From JARRQJ01 sp963810615 (GTDB taxonomy: Bacteria > Pseudomonadota > Gammaproteobacteria > DRLM01), in NCBI GenBank assembly GCA_963810615.1, contig CAWEOA010000002.1, positions 806,001 through 870,000 of the forward strand: 64,000 bases of DNA, written 5' to 3'. A program made the position numbers and the translations under genes. Positions 38,044 to 47,808 of the stretch are shown here, piece by piece. Each line of letters opens with the position of its first letter. Position 1 is the first letter of the stretch. Under the pieces are notes generated by a model, which was not told the DNA's origin, ran no database searches, and saw only the letters and a list, made by a program, of their open reading frames with translations.

Positions 38044-39411
38044 TTATTTTGGTTTTTTCACCGGTCGCTTCCAGCCTTTGCGGGTCTGTTGCGGCACGCG
38101 GCTCAGGCTCAGTTCGCCGGGCGGGGCGTCCTTGGTAATGGTGGAACCGGCGCCGATGGTGGAACCGGCACCTAGCGTGACCGGAGCCACGAGTTGCGTA
38201 TCGGAACCGACAAACACGTCGTCTTCGATGATGGTCTGATATTTATTCGCACCGTCGTAATTGCAGGTGATGGTACCCGCGCCGATGTTGACCCGTGCCC
38301 CCACCGTGGCATCGCCGACGTAACTGAGATGATTGATCTTCGAACCTTGGGCCACCTCGGCCTTTTTGATCTCGACAAAGTTACCGATATGCACCGCCTC
38401 ACTCAGCCGCGTCCCGGGACGAATACGGGCGAAAGGCCCTATACGGCAGCCGGCGCCTACCTCCGCCTCTTCGATGACTGAATTGGGTTGAATGATGACG
38501 CCGTCGCCGATCGTTACGTCGCGCAAATAACTGTTGGCGCCGATGGTGACATCGCTGCCTATGCTGACCTTGCCGGCGCATACCACATTGATATCGATGG
38601 TGACGTCATGACCGACTGTTATTTCCCCACGCAGATCGAATCGCGCCGGGTCGCGCAAGGTTACTCCCTGCACCATCAGCTGTGCCGCCTGTTGCAGTTG
38701 ATACACCCGCTCCAGTTCGGCGAGTTGCGCCTTGGTGTTCACGCCCAGGATCTCTGCATTGCCGAGCGGGTAAACGCTCTTGATGGCCACAGCATCTCTT
38801 ACCGCCATAGCGATGACGTCGGTGAGATAAAACTCACCTTGACTGTTGCTGTTATCCAGCGCTGCCACCCATTGCTGCAAACGCGCCGCGTTCACCGCCA
38901 ACATGCCGGTATTGATCTCATTGATATTACGCTGTTCCTCGCTGGCGTCTTTGTGTTCGATGATGGCGATGACATCTCTCTGCGCATCGCGGATGATGCG
39001 CCCATAGCCGCCGGGATCGACCAGATGGGCGGTCAATAAACCCAGGGCATCCCGGCTTGCCGCCGCGACCAAACGCTGCAAGGTGGCAACGCTGATCAAG
39101 GGCACATCGCCGTAGAGCACCAACACCAGATGATCGGCCGGTATCAACGGCACGGCCTGCGCCACTGCATGCCCGGTGCCCAGCTGCCGGTTTTGTTCCA
39201 CCCACGTGACGGGAGCAGTCGCCAGAACATCGCGCACGCGATCGCCGCCGTGGCCCACCACCACGTAGGTCGCCGCGACCTCCAGTGCCTGAGTGGTGTT
39301 TATTACATGGCCGAGCAGTGAGGTGCCGCCGAGCGGATGCAGGACCTTGGGCAGGGTGGAACGCATGCGCGTACCCTGACCGGCGGCGAGTATGATGACG
39401 CTGAGATTCAT
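38044..39411 (-). CDS. glmU: Bifunctional GlcNAc-1-P uridyltransferase/GlcN-1-P acetyltransferase GlmU
   Basis: The 455-aa enzyme makes UDP-GlcNAc. The N-terminal pyrophosphorylase has LAAGQGTRMRSTLPKVLHPLGG and a VLVLYGDVPLI metal loop; the C-terminal half is a left-handed beta-helix with ADP hexapeptides (YVGDATVGARVNIGAGTITCNYDG). Length is normal. Transcribed in the same direction as glmS. Confidence 0.98.
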   Translation of the reverse strand: MNLSVIILAAGQGTRMRSTLPKVLHPLGGTSLLGHVINTTQALEVAATYVVVGHGGDRVRDVLATAPVTWVEQNRQLGTGHAVAQAVPLIPADHLVLVLYGDVPLISVATLQRLVAAASRDALGLLTAHLVDPGGYGRIIRDAQRDVIAIIEHKDASEEQRNINEINTGMLAVNAARLQQWVAALDNSNSQGEFYLTDVIAMAVRDAVAIKSVYPLGNAEILGVNTKAQLAELERVYQLQQAAQLMVQGVTLRDPARFDLRGEITVGHDVTIDINVVCAGKVSIGSDVTIGANSYLRDVTIGDGVIIQPNSVIEEAEVGAGCRIGPFARIRPGTRLSEAVHIGNFVEIKKAEVAQGSKINHLSYVGDATVGARVNIGAGTITCNYDGANKYQTIIEDDVFVGSDTQLVAPVTLGAGSTIGAGSTITKDAPPGELSLSRVPQQTRKGWKRPVKKPK

Positions 39412-39552
39412 GGGTGACTGTCTTCCCGAAACGTAATGCCTTACGAGATCTATTTAATCATAGCAATAGTCGACAAGGAAGCCGTCCCGCTCGCTAAATC
39501 TATCCGGCGGCTGTGTATACAGAGCAAGTCCGTCAAATCCGGACGGCTAAGA

Positions 39553-40287
39553 TCAGGGAAGTTTGATGGAAAAGCATGCACCGCCCAGCGCCCGTCCATT
39601 GTCGAGCTGGATAATGCCCCGCCTGTCCTTGTTCTTGTGTAATTTCGCCACCCTGGAAGTAAAATACAGGCCCAAGCCGGTATTGCCGGAGGAAAAATCT
39701 ACACCGTGAGCATGCTGCCGGCCATCCGCCACTAAATTGGGATTAAAGCCTTTACCATCATCATTGACGGACAGGATCAGATAGTGATCTTCCTCGCCGG
39801 CCGTGATCAACACCTTGGTATTGGCGTAGCGCAAGGCGTTACCTAGCGCATTTTTTAACACACCGGTGATCAGTTCACGATCGAAGTACCAGGCCAGATC
39901 ATGCGCGCATCGCAGCTCAAGCTCGATATTGCGGGTCTTCAGCACGGCCTTTTCAGACGCCAGCACCTCTTTCAGAAAGTCATAGACGAAATATTCATCG
40001 ACATTAAGCGCCACGCCCTGGTTTTCCATCTTGTAGAGGGCCAGCAATTGCACGAGATTGTCGTTTACCCGCTTGGCTTCCCATTGGAGCTTGGCCAGCT
40101 GCGCGGGAGGCAGCGCATCGCCGACGTTGTGCACCAATTCATCCAGAGAACTAAGCACGACCCCCAGAGAATTCTTCATATCATGAATGCTGGAAGCGAG
40201 AATGGTCGAAAAACCTATGTTCTCGTTGTCGCTCATAGAGGCAGAAGGGCCGTTATTGCTGACCATCGTTTGCGCGCAGGACCGCAT
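39553..40287 (-). CDS. Cytoplasmic sensor histidine kinase
   Basis: The 244-aa protein has no membrane segment. The dimerisation helix shows the phospho-acceptor in SSIHDMKNSLGVVLSSL, followed by the HATPase domain with an N box (LKNALGNALRYA), DDGKGFNPN and NTGLGLYFTSRVA. Its ATG overlaps the stop of the REC-TPR gene as TGATG, suggesting translational coupling and a partner relationship. An internal ATG at 40236 is an alternative start. Confidence 0.9.
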   Translation of the reverse strand: MRSCAQTMVSNNGPSASMSDNENIGFSTILASSIHDMKNSLGVVLSSLDELVHNVGDALPPAQLAKLQWEAKRVNDNLVQLLALYKMENQGVALNVDEYFVYDFLKEVLASEKAVLKTRNIELELRCAHDLAWYFDRELITGVLKNALGNALRYANTKVLITAGEEDHYLILSVNDDGKGFNPNLVADGRQHAHGVDFSSGNTGLGLYFTSRVAKLHKNKDRRGIIQLDNGRALGGACFSIKLP

Positions 40288-41894
40288 CAGGATGCCAGAA
40301 ACTTTTCATAAGCGGTGTTCAATTTCCGGAAATTTTCGTTGCCCGGGTCATGGCGCTGGACGCGCTCGAGATGCTGCCTAACCCTGTAAAGGTAGTTGTC
40401 GTTCTTGCCGTTCGCCTTCATGTGCATCATCAACACATTGGCGATGTTCATGTTGATGGTGCTGTTGTCGGGCATGTTGCGGACGGCCTTCTCGAATAAA
40501 CTGATTGCCTCGTCCAACTTGCCCGATTTGGCCAGTTGCGTCCCGGTATTATTCAGATTCACAACTTCCCGAATCGCCGTCTTAATCATTTCCTGACCTT
40601 CGGCTTCCAATCCTACCGAGCCGAATACATCCTGCACCTGATCAAGCAACTTCGCATCCTGGTGATTGTTCTTCACCAGTGATTGCAGCATCATCAACCC
40701 TCTGTCCTTATCGCCGTTCACCAGACAGGCATTCGCCATTTCCATGGCCACGTCATTCGGCGCGTCTTCGGAACACTTTTCATAAAGATTATTTGCCTCG
40801 GCATAGGCCTTTTGCGCCTCGCTTTCGCGCCCCAGGTCCTTCAACACTATGCTCTCGGCAATCGCGGCATGCAGGTTAGCTTCGTCATCCCTGCCGTAAT
40901 CATTGCGCAGTTTCGATAGAAACGACAGGGCTTCCTTCCCCGAGGTTTTGCCCAGTATCTTGGCCAGCCTTGTATAGTTGGACGGCGTCTGATAAATGGA
41001 ATTGCAACCGGCATGCACGGCCTTCTTGAAGGCCTTGGTAGCAATACCGAAATCCTTTTCCTTAAGGGCGAGATTTCCCAGCTCCATTTGCCTCACAATG
41101 GATTTCGGTGAAATTTCGGTCGCCGCCGCCAACACCTCCAGCGCCCGCTTTTGGTCACCCAGCGCGGCAGCGGCCTTGGCAAGCCAGTCATACGCCTCCA
41201 TATGTGTCTTGTTGCCGTCGATGATTTTCTGAAATACCGTTTTTGCCTCCGCGTATTCCCGAGAGTGATAATGCACCTTGCCCAAGCCGAGCATCGCCCA
41301 CGGCGCGTCCCTCTTGGCCAGCACGCTCTCATATATCGCGCCCGCATCCGCATATCTTCCCGATTTCATCAGGACCTCCGCCTTGAGCTTCAGCAGCTCC
41401 GTGAGGTTGCGGGGATTTTGTCCTATCTTGTCGTCGCAGAGCGCATGGGCATCCTCAAACCGTTCCTGCTTAAGCAGTTTGACGATGCCGTGCAGATCAT
41501 CTTTTCTGACGATTACTTTCTCCAAACGACTGCGCAGCATATCCTTGTTGAAAGGCTTGGACAGGTAATCATCCGGTAGATATTCGACGGCACCCATCAC
41601 CATCTCCATGGTGTTTTCGGCGGTGATCATTATAAAGGCCGTCGAATACGGGATAAAACCTTTGTCCTTACCCTCCTCCAGCACCTGCTGACCGTCCTTG
41701 CCCTCGCCAAGATTGTAATCGCAAAGGACTACATCATAAGTTTTCTTGGCCAGCATCTTAATGGCGTCCTTGCCGTTGCCCGCCATTTCGATATTCGTCA
41801 CGCCATAGGCGACCAGCATCGACCGGAGCATGCTGCGCATGTCGGCAAAGTCATCCACCACCAAATACGTTTTCGAAGTCAGATCAACACCCAT
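40287..41894 (-). CDS. Response regulator with TPR repeats (REC-TPR)
   Basis: The 535-aa protein begins with a receiver domain (about 1-130; Asp14/Asp15, phospho-acceptor Asp59 in VVLCDYNLGEG, Thr in FIMITAEN, Lys in DDYLSKPF). The rest is helical TPR repeats (for example APWAMLGLGKVHYHSREYAE) likely to bind a protein partner. It has no DNA-binding output. First gene of a coupled pair with a histidine kinase. Confidence 0.92.
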   Translation of the reverse strand: MGVDLTSKTYLVVDDFADMRSMLRSMLVAYGVTNIEMAGNGKDAIKMLAKKTYDVVLCDYNLGEGKDGQQVLEEGKDKGFIPYSTAFIMITAENTMEMVMGAVEYLPDDYLSKPFNKDMLRSRLEKVIVRKDDLHGIVKLLKQERFEDAHALCDDKIGQNPRNLTELLKLKAEVLMKSGRYADAGAIYESVLAKRDAPWAMLGLGKVHYHSREYAEAKTVFQKIIDGNKTHMEAYDWLAKAAAALGDQKRALEVLAAATEISPKSIVRQMELGNLALKEKDFGIATKAFKKAVHAGCNSIYQTPSNYTRLAKILGKTSGKEALSFLSKLRNDYGRDDEANLHAAIAESIVLKDLGRESEAQKAYAEANNLYEKCSEDAPNDVAMEMANACLVNGDKDRGLMMLQSLVKNNHQDAKLLDQVQDVFGSVGLEAEGQEMIKTAIREVVNLNNTGTQLAKSGKLDEAISLFEKAVRNMPDNSTINMNIANVLMMHMKANGKNDNYLYRVRQHLERVQRHDPGNENFRKLNTAYEKFLAS

Positions 41895-42225
41895 TGAGCT
41901 TATCCGTCGCTTCAGATTTAATTATCAATAGCTTCCAGACAGGCTATCGGCAGCGAGCGCCGGGATTTAAGCGGCGAATTCGCCGCTTCCTGGAAAAGTA
42001 TGCCGGGGAGGGTGTTCTTTGGCGTAGGGTGCGGCACGCTACGGTGTATATGGCACCGGGGTCCTGCCGATATCAAATCGGCTTTCACCACCCCGGCTTC
42101 GCTTAAGGCATGACTCCAAGTAATTTAGTGCAATTTAATCAAGTGGTTTCCGCCTTTTAGCTACGCGAATCGGGACGATTCTCTCTTGGGATAGCAAGGC
42201 CACGACATGGATGGCGTTACAGGCC
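41895..42225. other. 331-nt gap upstream of REC-TPR
   Basis: This should hold the promoter of the REC-TPR/kinase pair. An open plus-strand frame (41894-42106) has no family signal and is not called. Nothing else recognised. Confidence 0.5.
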
Positions 42226-42996
42226 CTAGTTCGGCTTCCGAAATCTAAAAATGAATTTGTCGGTCCTGCCGCGGATCGCGGGATCGAAGATTTTGGCGGA
42301 ATGATCGTCTTCCGGATTATGTAATACATCCGATTCCGCATCCAGCACGAAGCCCGCCGCCAACACCTCTTTCTTCACGGCGGCCGGATCGATGCGGTGC
42401 AGGGTCTCCGTATCGCGGAGGCCCGAACCGGCGGCCGCGGCATGATCGAGCACCAGATAAATACCGCCCGGCTTCAGCGAATTGAAGATCTTTTTGTTCA
42501 ACACCGCCATATTGACCGGGCCGAGGAACTTGTCGTGCAGGTCATGATAGTTCATGGAGGTCCAGACCATATCGAGTTTTTCGGGGGCGCTGAAGCGCTC
42601 GGCAGGCTCCTTGAGCACCGTGACGTTGGAGTATTCCTTATCGGCGGCAATCGCCTTCACCGCCGCATCCGCATTCGCCCTCATGCTGAAGAGTTCTTCC
42701 GGCACCACCGCATAGACATGCCCGTTCTTACCCACGATCTTCGAGAACAGCCGGGTGACATACCCGCCGCCGGGGATGAAGTCCGCCACGCGATCACCGG
42801 GTTTGACGCCGGCAAATTCCAGCACCTCCAGGGGCTTTCGATTGGCATCCTGCTTGCGATCGGCGGCGGGACGGCCGGGATCGGCGATGGCGGCGGAGAT
42901 GATGTCGGACACATTCGATGCGGCATTAGCTTGACTGAACGCACTGATCATCGCCACGAATAGGCTTGCAACGACAATGGCTGGATAACGGGACAT
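42226..42996 (-). CDS. Exported class I SAM-dependent methyltransferase-like protein
   Basis: The 256-aa product starts at the ATG at 42996 (GGAG 6 nt upstream) and has a signal peptide ending FSQANAASN. The Rossmann domain has VLEFAGVKPGDRVADFIPGGGYVTRLF (SAM motif I, diverged) and KPGGIYLVLDHAAAAG. It belongs to predicted exported methyltransferases (COG4798-like). A SAM enzyme outside the cytoplasm would lack its cofactor, so it may use another ligand or remain inside. Confidence 0.8.
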   Translation of the reverse strand: MSRYPAIVVASLFVAMISAFSQANAASNVSDIISAAIADPGRPAADRKQDANRKPLEVLEFAGVKPGDRVADFIPGGGYVTRLFSKIVGKNGHVYAVVPEELFSMRANADAAVKAIAADKEYSNVTVLKEPAERFSAPEKLDMVWTSMNYHDLHDKFLGPVNMAVLNKKIFNSLKPGGIYLVLDHAAAAGSGLRDTETLHRIDPAAVKKEVLAAGFVLDAESDVLHNPEDDHSAKIFDPAIRGRTDKFIFRFRKPN

Positions 42997-43390
42997 GTTC
43001 TGCTCCTTTGTTATTAACGGGCGGCCATCCGGTAAAAGCCGATGGCCGCGGCTTTCCAATCCTGACGCGGATGTTGGTCGACTATCGCGGACGGCGGCAA
43101 GCTGCTTTCTCCTGCCCACCGACAGCGCAGCGTGAGGCATCCATGAATGGAGAATTCCGCGCTGTAAATCTAGCGAACGTCCTTTATCTTGGCAAGTGCG
43201 CATATTAGCGCGGGCCGCCATTTCGCATCCGATCCTTACTGGGTTCATTTCCCGGCGAACCCTGCCACAGCTTGATGGTCTACAACACCCATGTTTCCCG
43301 TCGTAGCGGGAAATCGGCTGGAGCGGTCTCGCGAGACCGCGGCGAATTGACTGTCAGGATAATACCTTAATTAATATGGAGGTTAACATC
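42997..43390. other. 394-nt divergent gap with an 18-bp palindrome
   Basis: Divergent promoters are expected. GCGGTCTCGCGAGACCGC (43323-43340) is a perfect palindrome 50 nt upstream of the small exported protein gene, and may be an operator. Confidence 0.5.
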
Positions 43391-43705
43391 ATGAAAAACC
43401 CATATCCCGTGATGGCTGTGGCTTTAAGCCTGGCCTTGAGCGTGTCCGTGGCAACACCGGTGCTGGCCGGAGAATACGGCGGCAACTGGCACGATAAGAG
43501 TATGGCCTCCGAAAGCAAAGAGATGGGTGAACACCATATGGATGGGACCGTGACCAAGGTCAATCACCATACGGGCTTCATCACGGTAAAGACGGATGAG
43601 GGTTCGATGCGCCTGCACTATCCTCCCAAGAGCATCAAGGATATCAAGGACGGCAATAAGATCCGGCTTTACCTGGGTTACAGCGAACTGTCCAAAAAGA
43701 TGTAG
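43391..43705 (+). CDS. Small exported protein, unknown
   Basis: The 104-aa product has a signal peptide ending ATPVLAGEY and a mature domain of about 50 residues in beta strands (MDGTVTKVNHHTGFITVKT, KDGNKIRLYLGY) reminiscent of an OB-fold. It is histidine-rich (HHMDG, NHHTG), which could bind metal. GGAGG lies 8 nt before the ATG. Function unknown. Confidence 0.75.
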   Translation: MKNPYPVMAVALSLALSVSVATPVLAGEYGGNWHDKSMASESKEMGEHHMDGTVTKVNHHTGFITVKTDEGSMRLHYPPKSIKDIKDGNKIRLYLGYSELSKKM

Positions 43706-43827
43706 CGAGGTAAAATCATGCGGACCCGGAATCCCCTCCGGGTCCGCCGTGCAGGCCGTGCTCGGGTGTGGCGCAAACCGGGATATCGCCGGCCTATACC
43801 GGCGGATCTTGCGCACCGGGCACACTA

Positions 43828-44535
43828 TTACATATGCGGCTGTTCAGACCCGGCGACGGGCACGAAGGCCAGAGAAAGGCTGACATCGATACCGTCCGCC
43901 ACCTGGAGTGTCCCGCCCAATATACTGAAAGGCGTGATGCCAAGTTCCGTTTGTTTCATGTGCAGTGTGCCTGTCACCAGCAGCCGGTCATCTTGCTGTC
44001 GAATGGCGACCGGCACGCTATATTTGGCGAGTTTATCGCGTAGCCCCATGGTCACTGCGACCGTTGCGCGTGCGGGAGAGCCGGACAACCAGTGACCGCT
44101 GATAATGATATCCGGATAACGCGCGGCATCGAGGACCTTATCACTCAGCATATTCCGTCGTGTCCCGCTACGATCCTTATCCGGCACCAGGGCGGAAAAC
44201 CGTTCACCAGCCGCTTTGCGTTGTTCCGGATCGTCGACCGCCAGGGCGTCCACCGGGACGGTCAGCTTGAAGGCGGCGGCAGGTGATAGGGGCGTGGTAT
44301 AGATCAAGCCGCCGTTAATCATGGTGGTGCTGATCAGATGATCGTGCCCAAAGGCCTTCAGCAGGCCAGAGCGATAGACAAAAATCCTGAGCAATGAATC
44401 GTGGCGATCGATATCATAGCTTAGCGACGTCCCGGCCCCACCTGAACAGGTAAAACCGTTCAGCAGCAAGAAGATGATCGCCCGGTAAAGGCATACTCGT
44501 CTGCGGCCGCAGGGGAATTGATCGCTCATCGCCAT
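43828..44535 (-). CDS. YceI-like exported protein
   Basis: The ~235-aa product has an N-terminal hydrophobic segment (AIIFLLLNGFTCSG) and a lipocalin-like YceI fold: GLLKAFGHDHLI, VLDAARYPDIIISG and MKQTELGITPFSILGG. YceI proteins bind polyisoprenoids or other lipids in the periplasm. The ATG at 44535 is preceded by AAGGA at 8 nt; a GTG precedes it by one codon. Confidence 0.85.
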   Translation of the reverse strand: MAMSDQFPCGRRRVCLYRAIIFLLLNGFTCSGGAGTSLSYDIDRHDSLLRIFVYRSGLLKAFGHDHLISTTMINGGLIYTTPLSPAAAFKLTVPVDALAVDDPEQRKAAGERFSALVPDKDRSGTRRNMLSDKVLDAARYPDIIISGHWLSGSPARATVAVTMGLRDKLAKYSVPVAIRQQDDRLLVTGTLHMKQTELGITPFSILGGTLQVADGIDVSLSLAFVPVAGSEQPHM

Positions 44536-44895
44536 CACGACTATCCTTAGGCTAAATGCAGGTAATTGCAGTTCGCGGGCCTATTTGCCGCATTTCTCGC
44601 TCTCCATCCAAGTCCCGTCACTCGGGTCGCCTCCATTATGCGCCGGGTCACTAGCGACGCCAGTCCAAGCTTTGCCGCACACCATACAATTCCCGGATGA
44701 GAGCGTCTCTACACTATATAGATAGAGTCCCGACCCCGGGGTCGCAACCGGTATCCTGCGGGCCCCGCTCTATGACTCTGCCAGGGTCGACGGCGGCCAA
44801 GAGATGAAAATGATTCCTATTTATTCCAAGTCTGCATGATTAAAGGCAACTTACCGGGTGCCGACATACTATGGAATCAAATGGAGGTCCCATGC
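44536..44895. other. 360-nt gap upstream of CheX
   Basis: It contains a 14-bp palindrome CGACCCCGGGGTCG (44731-44744). I see no gene or clear promoter hexamers. Confidence 0.5.
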
Positions 44896-45414
44896 ATGGA
44901 TCTTTATAAGGTACATACCAAAATTCTCATGCCTTTCGTCGATGAGACCATAAAGGCATTGGCTGAAATGGCCAACCTGGAAGCCACGGCCGGCAGTGGT
45001 ATCCAGGAAGAAGTCGGCGATTACGATTTCAAGGGCTACGCCGTGTGCGTCGTCGCCCGTACCTATGGCAGCATCGAAGGCAAGGTGATTATGAATCACC
45101 AAATAAAATCCGCGTTGACGATCGGCAACCGCTTCCTTGCCAATATGTTCGGAGAACATTATAACTTTGCCGAGATCAATGAGGAGATCGGCGAGGCCCT
45201 GACCGAATTCTCAAACACCATCATCGGCTTGGCCACCCGCTCACTTAGCGATACCGGTTCACAGCTCCAATTCAGCGCGCCCTTGTTTATCAACGGCCCC
45301 GCGGATATAGAGTTCATCATGGACGGCGTCGAGGAAATTTTGTCCATCCCTATCGATATAGCCGGGGTCGGTCGCTTCTCGTTCAGCTATCTACTCCACC
45401 AAAAGACCCGCTAA
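44896..45414 (+). CDS. CheX-family CheY-P phosphatase/chemotaxis-like protein
   Basis: The 172-aa protein is CheX-like, with the catalytic E-x-x-N in ALTEFSNTIIGLA and the later PLFINGPADIEF segment. It would dephosphorylate a response regulator. GGAGG lies 8 nt before the ATG at 44896; the frame is open to 44836. The partner is probably the CheY-like protein 12 nt downstream. Confidence 0.85.
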   Translation: MDLYKVHTKILMPFVDETIKALAEMANLEATAGSGIQEEVGDYDFKGYAVCVVARTYGSIEGKVIMNHQIKSALTIGNRFLANMFGEHYNFAEINEEIGEALTEFSNTIIGLATRSLSDTGSQLQFSAPLFINGPADIEFIMDGVEEILSIPIDIAGVGRFSFSYLLHQKTR

Positions 45415-45426
45415 AGAGATACGCCT

Positions 45427-45825
45427 ATGTTAGATCATAACGCCCTGATCCTGATCGTCGACGATATGAAGCTGGTGCGCAATGCCATTAAACGATATTT
45501 AAACTCTCTCGGCTACGATAATGTCATTGAAGCGGAAAACGGTGCCGAGGCGGTCAAGAAATTCCAGGATAACCAGATCGCCTTTATCTTCATGGACATG
45601 GTGATGCCGATCATGACCGGCCTGGAAGCATTGAAGAAGATTCGCGAGGCGGACAACGAGATCCCCATTACCATGCTCTCCTCGGTCGCCGATCAGAAGA
45701 GTATCGATGATTGCAAAATGTACGGCATTCTGGATTACATCCTAAAACCGCTGAGCGCCGCATCCGGCCCCGATATCATCAAGAAGGTTCTGGAGAAGGC
45801 CTATTTCGCCGGCACCTCCGGCTAA
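45427..45825 (+). CDS. CheY-like single-domain response regulator
   Basis: This 132-aa receiver has the acidic pocket Asp12/Asp13, the phospho-acceptor Asp57 in FIFMDMVMPIMTG, and the Lys in DYILKPLSAAS. It has no output domain. It starts 12 nt after cheX-like. The two probably form a phospho-relay buffer or adaptor pair; no flagellar or chemoreceptor gene is present here. Confidence 0.93.
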   Translation: MLDHNALILIVDDMKLVRNAIKRYLNSLGYDNVIEAENGAEAVKKFQDNQIAFIFMDMVMPIMTGLEALKKIREADNEIPITMLSSVADQKSIDDCKMYGILDYILKPLSAASGPDIIKKVLEKAYFAGTSG

Positions 45826-46228
45826 AATCACTACTCCAACAGGGCTGACCGCACGCTGCGGCTCCACGGCAAAAAATAATGATGCCTCAGCCATCCCCGG
45901 TTTGTTTTGGGCTGTGTGTCAGTTGTGCTGCGCTATGGCACCCGCCTGAACTCCCGGGGACCCTGACATAATAGTATTTCGCGATAGCTCGCGACTCATT
46001 CACATCCCCACTACCCTCACTTTGAAAACAGCGCCTCAATGCTGAATTACCACACCGTCATGTGTGACCTATTTGTGACTTGTAGCTTGATACAATTATT
46101 AGGTTATCAAATGCTAATCGGGCGCGCGGGAGACCGCTTGGTTTCGCCATTACCACTGTCCGGAAGCTCCGCTATCACTTAGCGCAGAATGACTAACGAT
46201 TGTAGAAGCTTAAGGAAAGTATCATAAC
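45826..46228. other. 403-nt gap upstream of HDOD-GGDEF
   Basis: Contains inverted TTGATA/TATCAA half-sites (46087-46092 and 46105-46110) and a TGTGAC direct repeat. No gene seen; a promoter for the HDOD-GGDEF gene is expected. Confidence 0.5.
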
Positions 46229-47764
46229 GTGAACCCGCAACTGGAAGAACGGTTACGCTTTTGTAAAAACTTACCCACCATCCCGGCCATCGCTATGCGC
46301 GTGGTCGAATTGACCGGTCAACCGGAGGTCGGTTTACCAGACATCGCACAGCTTATCAGCCTCGATCCGGGACTCAGCATCAAAGTACTCAAGGTGGCGA
46401 ACAGTCCGCTCTACGGATTCCGCCGCAAAACGGACAACCTGCGCCAGGCAATGAACGTGCTAGGGCTGAACGCCGTGATCACATTGAGCTTGAGCTTTTC
46501 CCTGGCGGGATCGCTGCGCGACGTAGAAAGAACGGGATTCGATACCGAGCACTATTGGCGTCGTTCAGTCATCGCGGCCATCGCGGCGCGCGCCCTAGGT
46601 ACGCAGCTGGGGCTAAAGACCGGCGACGAACTCATGCTCGCCGGATTGCTGCAGGACATCGGCATGTTGGTGTTTCATGCGGCCCTACAAGAGGAGTACC
46701 GCAAAGCCGTTGCTGATAGCGTCGATCATAACGTCGTCATAGAAGCAGAACGAAACGCTTTTGGAGCGGATCATGCCGAGGCAGGCGCATGGCTGACACG
46801 CCAATGGAATCTGCCGGTTTACCTGCAACAGCTCATTGCCGCCAGCCATGCGCCAAACGACCCAACTATTCCATCCGAACTGTCGTCCATGGCAAATTGC
46901 GTGGCGCTTTCCGGTTTGATCGCAGACGCCATGCTGCACCCCGATAATGACATTTTGCCCACTCAGGCTGTCAACAGTGCCGAGGAATTCTTAGGTATGG
47001 ATGCCGACACGTATCGTTCGGCGCTGGATTTAATCGCCGCCTCATTGCCAGAGGTCTCGGAGATATTCGAAATCAAGCTGATTGAGCCAGCGCAGGCGGC
47101 GGCCCTCCAGGATCAAGCAAACGAGATCATGATGATCCACCACCTGCGCATGCATGAGGAAGTCAATCAAGTGCGGCGCGCCGCCGAGGAACTGACTACG
47201 CGCTCGCAAATTCTGGAGGATCAAGTGCACAAGGACAGTCTTACCGGCCTATACAACCGCGGCCATTTCGATGCGATCCTCCACAAGGAATTCATACATG
47301 CCACCGAACAGGACTGGCCCTTGAGCGTGGCCTTCATCGACCTTGATAACTTCAAGCGGGTGAATGACAGCTTCGGGCATAAAGTGGGTGACGAGATATT
47401 GAAATCCATTGCCGACGTCATGCGCAGCCACACCCGTCAATCGGATGTACTGGCCCGTTATGGCGGAGAAGAGTTCGTTGCCATATTGCCGGGCACCAAC
47501 TCCGCCGGAGCATGCAAACTATTTGAACGCATAATAACGGCGGTGCGCGCCTTGGACCATGCCGGCCTCACCAATCAGCCTCTGTTCGTCACGCTATCCA
47601 TCGGCATAGCGACTCATATGGATGAGGATCAATGTTTCGATACCACGTCGGAACTTCTGCAAGCAGCCGATGCTGCCATGTATGCCGCAAAAAACGCCGG
47701 GCGCAACCGCCTCATAGTTCATGCGGAGCAAGCGCCCGGCAAGCTAGATGACAGTTTTCCCTAG
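46229..47764 (+). CDS. HDOD-GGDEF protein, diguanylate cyclase
   Basis: The 511-aa protein has an HDOD domain (about 10-210; LPTIPAIAMRVVELTGQPE, SLDPGLSIKVLKVANSPLYG), a helical linker, and a GGDEF domain with the active-site GGEEF in ARYGGEEFVAILPG and an RQSD motif five residues upstream (product-inhibition I-site). It should synthesise c-di-GMP. Start is GTG. Confidence 0.94.
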   Translation: MNPQLEERLRFCKNLPTIPAIAMRVVELTGQPEVGLPDIAQLISLDPGLSIKVLKVANSPLYGFRRKTDNLRQAMNVLGLNAVITLSLSFSLAGSLRDVERTGFDTEHYWRRSVIAAIAARALGTQLGLKTGDELMLAGLLQDIGMLVFHAALQEEYRKAVADSVDHNVVIEAERNAFGADHAEAGAWLTRQWNLPVYLQQLIAASHAPNDPTIPSELSSMANCVALSGLIADAMLHPDNDILPTQAVNSAEEFLGMDADTYRSALDLIAASLPEVSEIFEIKLIEPAQAAALQDQANEIMMIHHLRMHEEVNQVRRAAEELTTRSQILEDQVHKDSLTGLYNRGHFDAILHKEFIHATEQDWPLSVAFIDLDNFKRVNDSFGHKVGDEILKSIADVMRSHTRQSDVLARYGGEEFVAILPGTNSAGACKLFERIITAVRALDHAGLTNQPLFVTLSIGIATHMDEDQCFDTTSELLQAADAAMYAAKNAGRNRLIVHAEQAPGKLDDSFP

Positions 47765-47808
47765 GCGCATTGTTGTCCATACGGAGCGCCGCCGCGGTCC
47801 GCGGAGAC

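Noticed and set aside
41894..42106. A 70-aa plus-strand frame in the gap
   Set aside because: No SD, no family pattern, overlaps a promoter region.
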